In this document: one piece after another, positions 11,379 to 24,410 of the stretch
How the letters are laid out: each line of letters starts with the position of its first letter
Numbering within the stretch: the stretch's first letter is position 1
NCBI RefSeq assembly: GCF_963678975.1
Contig: NC_089279.1
Coordinates: 36,351,933-36,415,932, forward strand
Length of the DNA: 64,000 bases
Reading direction: 5' to 3'
DNA from: Dysidea avara
Taxonomy: Eukaryota > Porifera > Demospongiae > Dictyoceratida > Dysideidae
Position numbers and translations under genes: made by a program
Notes under the pieces: model-generated
Told to the model about the DNA's origin: nothing
The model's database searches: none
Seen by the model: only the letters and a program-made list of their open reading frames with translations

Positions 11379-14300
11379 ACACGTGCACGCACGCACGCAC
11401 ATACAAACACAACACACACCTTGCAGGCACTTGATAGGCAGCTACAATAGTAGAGGTACTTTCAGCATCAGAACGTTGACTGGCTGATGATGGAGCTCGG
11501 TCAGTGAGGCTCTTCTTTGGAGGGGTGGTAGTTAGTAGAGAGGTCTGAACTGCCTTCTCATCAAGAATACAGAACCTTGTACCACTGTTACCTGTGTCCT
11601 TCACTGCCTATAAGGACCACCAATACACCTTAACTATTGGATGGACTAGCACATACCGTCCCAGTAAAGGTTAAGTGTATTTTGATGGCGTTCTCCTTGC
11701 CATAGGTGGCCTTGTGATGGCACACAATAGTGTCAAATACCTCATTATAATAACAAGTGTCATACCATTAGTATCCACTTCTGATTGAACATTCCTTCAT
11801 TATGTGGCATGAAGGTGGCATTGAGCTGTGACAATCATCATATCAACAATAACAACAACAACAACAACACTGTCACTGACTATTGGTAGGTTGGTCTGTG
11901 TGTTTGTACATGTAAAACTGCATATAACGTATGATTACTTTGTAGAACTCACAGGTATATGTAGGCACATATCTGGTGTACTTGATGTGTGCACTTATTT
12001 TATTCTTTTCCAGTGATGCATGTAATAGCAGTGGATAGCAGTTGGTGTATTTTGTGTACTAACCAATCTATAATGCTGAAAATCTTAACTTACAATACAC
12101 TGTGTGTATAAATGAAATTGCCACAGACCATAAAACCTGCTGCTAACCAAACCAATTTGTCCTTAGTTCACAGGTGGCCATATTAAACAGGTGTATGAAA
12201 TTATAAAAGGTGGATAGCATAGATAAGAGAAATGCTGTATGACAAACAGGAGCTGCAGAAGTGCTATTGAATGTTCGTTGTGAATTTACCTAAACAGACT
12301 AGTACAGTTTTTGGACACTATAGACACTTGGAAATTGATTTTGCTGATAATCTCTCAATGTGTTTACAAAACCCCATGGCTGATGTCTACATATACACTA
12401 CTATTCAGAGTTCATAATATATAGAGATAGAACTGTGCGATAATAGCAAAACCTATATCTCGATAAGTGAAAATCATTAAACTTCTATCTCAAAATACAA
12501 TATTACCTCAATAAGATGTAATGTCATATGGCACTGTTTTGTAAGCATAGTTTTACATACATACGCATTTGTTAAGTTGAAGTCATCTGCTAGTCCTTCC
12601 TCAATTAGTTTGACACTTTTACACAAGCTTACCAGTAATATGACCACTGTTGATTAGAGGTGCACCGAGTATTAATTTCAGGGGGGCACCCGCGGGCATG
12701 AAGCATTGTAAAATTAGTGTGAACCTACTGGTGACGGTAAAAGTTGAGTTTAGCAGACTACTACAATTGCTCAGCTTCCTATTCTTGATCTTGTAGCACC
12801 GTGGGTAGAGTATAAGCTGCTAACTGTTTTACAGTAGCCAAGGGTTCAATCCCCAAGTTAATTAAGCTGCTTTTTTTCTTTGCTCAGACCTTTTGATCGC
12901 ATCTTTTTCACAAGTTTTATTTTGAATTAATATATCAGATATCAGTATATTGGTAAAATTACATATCGGTGCACCTGTGCTGTATAGATTATGATAGTAA
13001 AATAATCATTATCAATAGACCATAATAGGTATCCTACAGCTACTAAAGGTGTTCTCATACCTTACAAGACTCTAATCCAGCGACACTGACAGATTTCTTA
13101 TTGATCCAGAAAGCTGCATAGTTAGCTCGTGACATGTCCCCCATATCACCAGCCTGCAGTGCAATGGATCATGTGATCTATAGTAGTACAATATGGCTGT
13201 CACTTACACTCTTCACAGTTGGTGATTGTTCAGAATGAATGAACAACTGCATCAGCTCCGGCCTGGGATTAGTGATGGATAATGGCTGCTCTATAAGGGG
13301 AGGCGGTAGAACGTGAATTGTTTATTAAGCATGGCTGGGAAATCCCCTTCCTAAAGTTAATGTCAGGAAAACTTGACTACAAGCAACATTTTACACAGTC
13401 AAAACCTTCCAAGCTATTTGTTGAAGCAATTTTGCCTAAACTTTGTCATATGTACTTAATTTGCCAAACTATCTTCCTTTTTCCTTCCATGCTTTATGTA
13501 ATACACATACAAGATAAACAGTGTGCTTCCTTATTGAATGAAACAAGGGATTAGAAGCCTTTCAACACTAAGACACCTTCATTACACAACCTATACCAAC
13601 CCTCAAACAGTAGATCAACAATGTAACATGATCCCCTTTTCCCCACACCATTGTATCATAACAATATATTATAATGTTGTGGTATATCCTACCATATGGG
13701 ACTGGACAGGATGATACATGGCAGAATTATTTGATAGCAAATAATTATAGCAATAACACAATTATAGGAATCACTCCATGATACTAACATTCCTACAAAC
13801 TCCTCTATACCACTTTAAAATATTTCACAACAGAACTCTTTGATGGAACATCAAGTCATCAGATTTAACATTGACAAAAATGAAATCTAAACAGATAGAG
13901 CGTTTGTAAAGTTAACAAAAAATAATACTGACTGCCAACAAAGTGTTTAAGTGTTTAGTATCTACAGCTCACCAGAATAATGGCCTACAGCAGTGTCAGG
14001 GAACAACAAGTGTCTGGAGGTAATGAAGGCAGTGTGTGATGGTCTAGTAGCTGCTGCTGATGGAAGAAGTGGGGCTGGCATTGCTGCAGGAGGGGGAGGG
14101 GCTGGACTGGTGATGACATCATCAAGTAGTGAGGTAACATCTGATGATGACTGAAGATCAATATCATCTCTGATCTGTACCTTGATCACCTGTACGGGAC
14201 ACCACATTGTTCCTGATCGACCAATAATTTAACAATATATGACACTCAATAAACCACTCATGTTTGCAATGTAATTAGGGTTGGACTAATGTTAAATCTC

Positions 14301-17300
14301 GACCATTCCACATTAAGCAATTAGAAGATGAGAAATAATAAACAGAACATAAACAATTGGATTACATGCCATACGAGAAACAATCAGACAAGGGGAGCAT
14401 TAAGAATATTGATCAATTAACCCTTTAACCTCTCAGTGTTACAATTACTGAGAGGTTGAAGGGTTAACTGATCGGTATGGTCCCCTAGCTAGCTGGAAGG
14501 TAATATTGCTGACCTTTAGTAGCTGTACATGTAGTAATTTGCTTTACATATGCTTGAAGGGTTTAATATACAGTACTTCATTGGTAATATCTTGTTAAAG
14601 TGACTAAGATAGGAAGTGCTCTACCACACTGTTAATACAAAGTGTATGATTACACTCAAGTAGTATAAAAGTAATGTGCAAAAAAAGTATTCTGTGAATG
14701 GTATCCCACTATATACCTGTGAGAAGGCTAAAGCCTGTGAATACAGGGAGTCATAAACATGTAACTGAAACATGAAGAATGTAGAAAAAAATCCCAGACC
14801 CAGTGGTGACTTGATCCCCTGCAACATGCAGTCTAGGCATGTGCCAGAGGAGCCACAACAGCTGGGATCTGAGATCTTCCCTGCATTCAACCTGGTTCAT
14901 TCTGTGACATGTTGAGGACCACTCAGAATAGACACTTGATGGTCTTTACTTCAGCACTTGATGATACTAGAATATTTCATTTTTACCAAATATAGAGGTA
15001 ATACTGTATAGAGCCAGACCCGTTGGGACCAAAATCCTTGTCCTTATATGGAGGTGTTTTCTATTGTGTCCTTAATTTGTAGCATAGGGAAGTTTCATTG
15101 TATCCACAAACATGTCCTTACCTGTGAGTCACTGTTACATCGTACAGTGATGTGTCCTGCCCATGGCAAGCTGTGGGTGGGGCTTCGGCTTGCAATCCTC
15201 GGACTGACCAGTATAAGACAATCACTCCTAATAACCATATAAGGTAACTACTACTATTAGTCAGCCACACCTACCTTGGTTTGAGCACTCCTTGTGCAGG
15301 TGTGATCACCAGATGAGTCTTGAGGTATGAGAGTTGATACCTAATAAGGTAATGATCAGCCAGTTATACGACACATGTATGATACAGTACCTCATTGTTG
15401 AGTCAGTGTAGTTGAGTAGCTGGATCCTGGCCTTGTATGTGTCTTCTGTAACAATGACAATATCACTATGAGAATCCTTTACTGTCCAAATGACTCAGTA
15501 CACTATTCCACATTCTATTTTTATTGCAATCCCTTACAAGCACATGTAGGGACAGCCCAGTGGTGATCGTAACAGTTAGGATTCTTTGCTACCTTTCATA
15601 CTACATACAAGGTGTAACTACAGGTCTGTTCACCTCCACAGTAGTATAAGTAGAAAAGGAAATCTGCTAAATTGCTGAATTTCCCCAGGAGCCTAAAAAA
15701 TTCCACAGGAAAGACAGCTTCAGCCAAAGAGTCTGTTATCTAGTGACCCTAGTTAGGGGTCACAAATGAGGGAAATGTGTAACTATATAACGTGACTTGG
15801 ACATTTCCTGATTATCAAGGTCAGTTTATATTTTACGGAATTCTAATTGTCTGAATTATGTTGGTCTCCTCAAGTATCCACATTAACAGACTAAAACATA
15901 CCCAACTTGTCAGGACGAGGTGGTAACACAATTCTCTTTGGTTGTACACTCCATCCTGCAGCCATACTATCATCCTGAGGTAATCCCCTACTACCATCAT
16001 TCTCTTTGGTGTCATAAGGCTGCCACTTGTTGCTACTAGGCAACTGGGTTAGCATGGCAGCAGGTGATAATGGTGAAAAGCTACTACTAAGAGGTGGTCT
16101 CATTGGAGAGGTGTAGTTGTTACTTTGACGACCAGCTGATCCAGTAAGAATCACTTTTAGTTGATGCAGACAGGACTCAAACAAACGGTCCTCCTTCTTG
16201 TAAGCTACTTGTGACAGATCCAGGCCATCTTCTGCTAGTTGTTGATCAGAAAAGTCTCTAAGGAACAGTTGCACCAAAGGATTGTGATCAGGAGGATGTG
16301 ACGAGGTCATCTTATTCCTTAGTCTGGTCCTAACTGCTTCGTCTCCCCAGTATAGGATCATGTGAGTCAGCTGGTGTTGACTGGAGCTAGACCGACACTT
16401 CATCTCATCAGAATGACTCGCATTGTATATGACCAGTACCTCCTGTAGGTGTAGAAATATTATTAACTGTGTATATTATCTGTGTATGTATACTAGGCTA
16501 TGATCAAGGCATTTTAGAAGGAACTTTTTTTAGTAATAGAGTAGCTGCAATGACTGCTCTATTAGAGTATTTATAAACAGAAACACAACCTCCAGGAGAC
16601 AAAGTTTATATCTGAACAACGGGTAGTTTCTAAAGGAATAGGACAACTGATATTCATGCATCATGCAACAAAACACACTACAAGTGTCACCTTGGAACAT
16701 ACCTTAGTAGCATGAGGGGCTAACACAAACTCGGCAGGTGACAGGCTAACATGTTGGGGTGACAAAGATGTGGTCATCTTAGCATCAGCATAACACATCA
16801 TCTTTACGAACATGGAACGAGAACCAGAATTGTTCACTATTAGCTTAGCCACATTCCTGTTCCCAGCAATCACTTCTCCAATACTCATGTTATATCCATC
16901 AACTGACTTCCTTCCATTAATGATATTCAACTGGCTAGTTCCTCCATATCCAAACAATTTGATCTTAAACTTCCTGGTGTGTGTGAGGTCATACAGCTCC
17001 ACTGTGGAACACTTGAGCTTCTTAGAGGATGATGGAGTGAACACGACACGTACTGGCACCTGGGCCTGTAATGACATGATGTAACATCATAATATGAACC
17101 TACATCAACAGTAATTATCAAAACACAAAAGTGACTGTTCTATTAGAGTACTTTGCTAACAACTGTTGTCTACATTGAACACAATTAGTAAGTTTCAATT
17201 GTCCAAACATATGCACTTAATGTCAATACACACAAGTGGTGAGACATCCTATACTGTAACAACACTATGAGGCTGCAAACAAAAACCATGATGGCGAATA

Positions 17301-20300
17301 TTTATAATGGTAGGGAGCAGCTAAATTCTTTTACGGTATTTACACATATCTAAGAGTGTTGAATTAGTTAAAGCATATTAAGTAATACACCTGTACCAGG
17401 GTATGCATAATTCTTGTATTAAACAAAACCTCCCTTATTGGAACACTACAAGTGACCATTCTATTAGAGTATTTTGTCAACTGGTGAATGCATTTGATAT
17501 CTGAATACTAAACTGGTACACAATTGTTTGGATAACAGAAGTCCCACTGTAACTGACAATCACCTTTGGTGGTAGCGTGATCATCTGTGATGAGTTAAAA
17601 TGAGGTTGTAGTGACTCTGACTGTAACTGGAAGTCACTGCTATTATCCTTGATACTCAGCCTCAGCTCCACATTATGTTTGTATACATTCTCTAAGAAGA
17701 ACTTCTCCATCTTAGTAGACCCTACTGCCACTCCTCCCCAAAACATAGCTTGGGCACTAGTCAACAGTTGCCCCTCATTCTTTAATAATCCTTCACCAGC
17801 GGTGCAGCTACCCCTCAACTTGATCTCATAACACTTATCCCCTGGTCTGACTAACATCTTCAGTGACCCCTCCACACTACCAACACCTCTACCATGATAG
17901 ATGATCACCACTTCTCCTTCCTAATAGCAAATATTATGATGTTAAGAGAATACATAGTGACCTACTCTTATATAGCCACGTACAACTGTGTGGATGTAAT
18001 AAGGTAACACAGGCATAACATTATTTTGTATGCATAAGTGTATTTTGTGTGCATATAATTATTTGTTGACAGGTGACATCCCTTACAATTAAAATAACAC
18101 AGTTACCTCTTGTGGTTGTAGTTTAACAGAGTCTGGTTTTACAGTGAAGTGATCACAAGACATTACATTTAGCAGTACAGTGAAGGGAAGGTTACCAGCG
18201 TTCTTCACTGGCAATGACCGACTAACTGACTGGCCAGCTATACATGATAGTGACATTGCTTGTAGTCCAGTGGGTGTGGCTAGTTTCACTACTCCAATTA
18301 ATGCCTTCACTGGTACAGTCATAATAGGATGATTACGAGCACCAACACTGGTTGACTCTACTTCAACGATGATTGTAGCTGAGCACTCTTCTGGCTTTGA
18401 CGGTATGGTACCATAATAAAGGTGGGCATCAGATAGAGCTGAAAAACTAATGTTTAGCTTGTGCACCTCAGCTGAGCTGTTTACTGGTTTCCCTGGCAAC
18501 AGCAGTGACACTGACTGACGTGGGCGTATGTTAGGTGACAACTGCAACCGTGGTGACTGCAGACGTACAGGAACATCTTCAAAAGAAAATCGTCCAAAAT
18601 GTTGTGTAGGAGATGATATCACCATCCTCACAGGAAGATCAGCATGACCACAATTAGCTAGCTCCACTGATGTTGTTGTAGAGTGTCCTACCAACACCTC
18701 ACCAAACGTCAATATGTCTCCTCCTTCATCTCCTAACTTGAGCCATAACTGTGGCTTCTCTGATACAGCCTTGATGACAATCCTCTCATGAGAGATGATT
18801 TCATTTCTTGTAGCTGTAATATACGATGGCTCTATCTTAACTACAGCTTCATACTGGCCTTCAGTGGATGGGGCAAATGTGATCTTGAGGTTCTCCGTCT
18901 TGTGGGGACCAACGTAACAATTAGGATGGAACATGAACATGCCAAACTCTTCTGATGTTAACTGTCAATAGAAAAGGGGAATGGCTACATGATTGAGTAA
19001 CATACTGCACACAGGATACATACACTACACACACACAAACCACACGCACATATGGACTATACCAATGCCTTATACAGCATTACAGCTCTAAATTTGAAAA
19101 TAGTCATTCCAAAATAGTAGCACTTAAAAATCCTAACCACACAGTGCTACACTATACAAACACTACTATACCTGTTTGGAGTCCCTGTACAATTGTAACA
19201 CTCTTAATCTACACTGTATCCATCTATCACAAGAGTTAGTCACTGGAACATTTGTCTGTATAGTATCCCCAGCACAACACGACTTGCTGAGTGACACTGA
19301 GCTAGGAACATGAAGTGCCTTTACTCCTCCTTCTTGTAATGAAGTAGACGATGTTGCAATATCACTTACGCTAAGAGAGTAGTTTGAGGTCAACTTGCTA
19401 GTGACAGTGGGTGTGGCTAGCTTGCTGGTGGGTGGGGCTAATGTGCTTGTAGGAGCTAAAGATGATGGGAAGATCTGTCTCCGAACACTACTAGCAGAAG
19501 TGCTCAAGGGAGATGAGCTGGCAATTATTCTATGAGGACTAGCATGATTGGTAGATAGGATAATCTTGTGGTCTCTGCTAGACAGGGAATGGCCACTCAA
19601 AGAGGACACCAGCGTAGCATCACTACCACCACTACTAACATGAGATGTTGGTCCTAACAACGAAGAGCTTGATAATATCTTACTAGTTGATCCAGTACGA
19701 GTGCTACTACCAGACTGTGTTACCAGTAAACTATTAGATAATCTAGGAGTTGAGGTCTGTCTTTCAAGGTCTTCCAGGGACATGTTAGTTAAAGTGTTCC
19801 GACTACCAGAAGGTGTCGTCATCAGCAAACTAGATACAGCAGGCAGAGTAGTAGTGGTACTAGCTAGTAGACCAGCTTTACTATCCATCAATGGAGAGGA
19901 ATAAGAGTGTAGGTTACTCCTAGCCAGTGGTGATGTATACAATGAACTAACAGAGGATAATACTGTCAGTGAAGATGTTACACTAGATGACACTAAGGCA
20001 GAGTGTAGTAGACTGGTAGTAGCTGATGGTGAGGGTAGACCACTAGGAGTATATTGAGGGATAATGGGTGATGGTACTGACCTTGCTGGAGGAGTTATTG
20101 AAGTTGGTGGAGTTATTGACGTTGGTGCAGTAACTGATGATATGGTGCCAACAACTGGTAAGGGAAGTGATGTCGTAACATCGTCAGTGACAGACTGCTC
20201 CTCATCACTAGTATGATCATCATGATCATCACTGAGATCACTTGCCGATGATGGTGACACTGAGCTCATTACAATATCACCCATCACGTCACCACTACCC

Positions 20301-23300
20301 ACTGTATGTGTACTAGTGATCCCAGGGGGGTGGTGAGCAGCAGGCAACTCTGGTAGCTCATCTGTACTGGTAGCTACTGCAGGTGAATCATGTGTAGTCA
20401 ATGTTGTCAGTTGGTGATGTTTACTAGTGACTCTCTGACTTAGCTGTGTAACAGGTAGCTGGTGTGTACTGGTGACTACATGTGGGTAGGGTGTACTGAT
20501 AACCCCCTGTGTGAGGTGTGTAGTGGTCACCTCTGGTAGGAGATGCATATTTGTGGCTGTAGTTAGTAGAGGAGGTTGATCTAATGACTCGCTAACTTGT
20601 AGAGAGGATAGAAAATCATTTGCATTAAAACTGGCAGAGTCTAGGATAGCTTGTACTTGAGATGGCCACTGGACCACTGATGAACTAAGAACTGTACTAG
20701 TAATTGGGGGTACACTAGTGCCTAGTTGTAAGCCAGAACTTGTAGTACTGGTGAATAAGTAATCACTGCTGGCTGTAAAGTCACTACTTGAGGTTAAGCC
20801 ACCACCTATTGTTAGCCCATGGCTTAATGATAAGCCACTATGCTTATATCCACTAGTAGCAACCTGCCCGATAGTACTAGAGGTACCACTCAATAGTAAG
20901 CCAGTACTTGTAAGCCCATGGTTTGAGGGTAGGTCACCAGACATATACCCACTACTAGCCTTGCTAACAACAGTTGGGTTTGTGGTAAAACTGGTCCTTG
21001 ACAGTAGATAACTACTGACATTTAAGCCAGTACTTGACAATAAGCTACTACTAAGTGTTAAGCCACTGCTTGATAATAAGCCACTACTAACAGGTTGAGC
21101 TAATAATTTTTCAATAGTACTTGATGGTAAGTTACTGCTTGATAATATGCCACCACCCACAGTCAAACCGCTACTTGATGGCAAAACGTCACCAGCAGTA
21201 AAAACACTGCTTGATTGTAAGCTGCTTCCAATACTTAAGCCACTACTTGATGGTAAGACATTGTCAATATTTAAGCCACTGCTTGATGGTATACTCCCTC
21301 CAATATTTAGGCCACTGCTGGATGGTAACACACCACTAAGGTTCAAGCCACTACATGATGGCACGACACCTCCAGCAGTTAAAGCAGTGCTTGATAACAA
21401 ACTGTTTCCAATGTTTAAGCCACTACTTGATGGTAAGACACTGCCAATATTCAAGCCACTACTTGATGTTAAGTTCCCTCCAATATTTAAACCACTGCTT
21501 GATAGTAAGCCTCCACCAAGATTTAAGCCACTGCTTGATGGTAAGACACCTCCAACAGTTAGAGTACTACTTGATAATAAACTGCTTCTGATGTTTAAGC
21601 CACTACCTGATGGTAAACCACTGCTTGATGGTAAGACACCGCCAACATTTAAGCTACTACTAGACAGCAAGCTGTTAATGGGTGGTAAGACACTCCCTAC
21701 GTTCAAGCCACTACTTGGTAAACTTCCAACATTTAGGCTACTACTTGACAGTAAGCCACTGCTTGATGGTAAGCCACTCCCTACGTTCAAGCCACTACTT
21801 GGTAAACTTCCAACATTTAGGCTACTACTTGACAATAAGCCACTGCTTGATGGTAAGCCACTACTTGATGGTAAGCTACTGCTTGATGGCATGACACCTC
21901 CAACATCAACATTTAAGCTACTACTTGACAGTAAGCTACTGCTTGATGGTAAGGCACTCCCAATGTTTAAGCTACTACTTGGTGGTAAAGCACTCCCAAT
22001 GTTTAAGCCACTACTTGATGGTAAACTTCCTCCAATATTTAAGCTATTTGAAGGTATGCCACTGCTTGATGGTAAGACACTTCCAACATTTAAGCTACTA
22101 CTTGATGGTAAGACACCACCAACATTTAAGTCACTGTTCGATGGTAAGCCACTCCCAACAGTATACAACTCACCAGTGGTTGCAGGGAAGGAGAGGGATT
22201 GGGTAAAAGCTGTAAGGTCAAAGTCAACAGTCATATGAGCCATCGAAGGGGTATGAGGGGTATAGGAGACATCGATAGCTGGTAGCTGAGACACACAACC
22301 CACCGTCACTGTAGACAAGTCCGGTAACATTAAAGTGGAGTCAGTTAGAGTAGTAACAGGAAATGATGTAACAGGAAGTGATGTAATGGTCGATGACATC
22401 ACACTAGTGCTCACATGAGCTGCCGATGATGTAACCACACCCACCATTGTGTTATCATGATCACGTGATGATTCACTATAGTAGCTACTAGTAACACTAC
22501 CAGTACTACTGTTACTATCATCAAGAGAGTCATCATCATTAGTGACAGCCATTGGGGGGCTCAGTACATCATGAGAGTCGGAGAAGTGAGGCTGTAAAAA
22601 ACAACCACATGTAAACATGTAATACAACAAGTATTTATCCACAAAGGCATTGTGGCACCTCTATTAGAGGAGTCTCTTGTATGAGAGATTATAATGAATT
22701 TTATTTTAAGAATCATTTCTATAGTATGATGACAACAAAAGGTCTACTTTTTGAGCCAGAAAAAGCCACACAGAACAAAATATAGATAAAAACATTTTAG
22801 GACACAAACTACTTTAGGAGTTACCCATAATTTTCAGCATTTTGACAAGCGTGCTCTTTTTGCCTACTCCCTCCCACCTACCCAAAAGCGTACTATAAGA
22901 ATGTTGATGTGATAGCCATTGTATGTTCAATGTTAACTTTTAAGCAGTGGCTACTGAACCGAAGGTTGGTTCAATAAGCCAGACTCGCAATTGAACCAAC
23001 AGTAAAACTTAGACAAAAAAGGGTCACTAAACGAAAAACAAAACAACAACACAAAACTCAGCCTGGGCTCAAACCCTGGACTACTGGAACTGTAAACAGT
23101 GTGGCTACCACTGTGCTACCACTGTGCTACCAACCCACTACCCCTACTTTTCTACCTTATAAATCACGTAGTAGTCTCGCTATATATAGTAAGAAGAACA
23201 TAAACCCAACCCTAACCCTAATGCTACTTTTCGTGACCCCTAAAGTCGAATGCTCGCAGAAACTACTTGCGTCCCCTAAAGTCGAATGCTCGGGGCAACT

Positions 23301-24332
23301 AGACACGAAAATAAAAACCTTTCAGTTCAGTAACCACTTCCTAATTTTTATGGTTTTCTGACCTGTCAGAGCATAGGCATTGAATGGCAATGAATGCTGT
23401 TGTTTATTATTATAGCTTTGTGTACACTACTTGGCTCAGTCCTGAAGCAGTCACTCAGACTCCAGCTGCACCACCTTAAAGATACTAACCACCAAACACT
23501 AGTACTAAATTGAATTATTTCTCTATTTGGAACTACTAAGACCAACACTTAAAAAAAGCGTATAGGTGATTTTACTCCCCCCCCCCTAGCGTACTCTCTG
23601 TACTCTTGCGAAAATGTTGAAAATAACGGATGATCCCTTAGTTCACATTTAGCATCTCTCCATTTTCAAGGCAACCAACTTTGTGGACTTCAAATTCTGT
23701 AGTTGCCTGAAATTTAACTGAATAGCTAGACATACACTATGTGATACAAGTGATAATCATTGGAATATACATTAAATCCTTCAAACATGTGTGAGGCACT
23801 ACATAATGTACTTACCCTCTGATTGGGAGTCAGTTCAGTGGAGAGTGCTCCTAGTTGGTGACTACCCTCAGCAAAGTAGGTACCAATGGAGGGTAGTTCT
23901 GATGAGCTACGGTGTGAGGTGACCCCCCATGAGGTGGTTAGTAGGCTACCATTAGTACTGACCTGTAGTGTAGTTGATGTGAAATGCTGACACATAAATA
24001 TTTAGTAAATGTACATATATACACACACTACAGTGAAATCTGTGTATTACGGACACTGTGGGACCGATCAACAGTGTCCTGATTATCAAGGTGTCCTGGT
24101 TATCAAGGTGTCCTGATTATCAAGGTGTCCTGATTATCAAGGTGTCCTGGTTATCAAGGTGTTCTGGTTATCAAGGTGTCCTGATTATCAAGGTGTCCAG
24201 GTCAGTTTACATGCTAAGGACCATTACCAAGTTTCCAGATTACACAGGCATGCATTTTCAAGTGTACTGAATAACAGGTTCCACTGTACACCTGTAGCAC
24301 ACTGCAAACACTAAACACTAAACACACACACT

Positions 24333-24410
<78 letters not shown>

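Noticed and set aside
11214-11487. Cys/Val or Thr/His repeat proteins
   Set aside because: They are translations of the (CA)n tract.
11728-11780. A 38-nt or 50-nt intron as alternative to the 25-nt one in CEP192
   Set aside because: Donors 13 or 25 bases earlier leave the downstream exon out of the frame that matches human CEP192 and remove the conserved QKW.
12793-12870. A true tRNA gene
   Set aside because: The A and B boxes are present but acceptor and anticodon stems do not pair well; a SINE head explains it better. The same applies to 23060-23135.
14621-14890. 89-codon minus-strand frame with a hydrophobic stretch
   Set aside because: It lies wholly within the dispersed repeat that also occurs at 54720-54900, inside a CEP192 intron.
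21147-22238. 363-codon open frame on the plus strand (Leu/Pro/Lys-rich repeats)
   Set aside because: It is the antisense shadow of the 36-bp coding repeat of CEP192 exon 5. A repeat period divisible by three keeps antisense frames open, and there is no homology or exon context.
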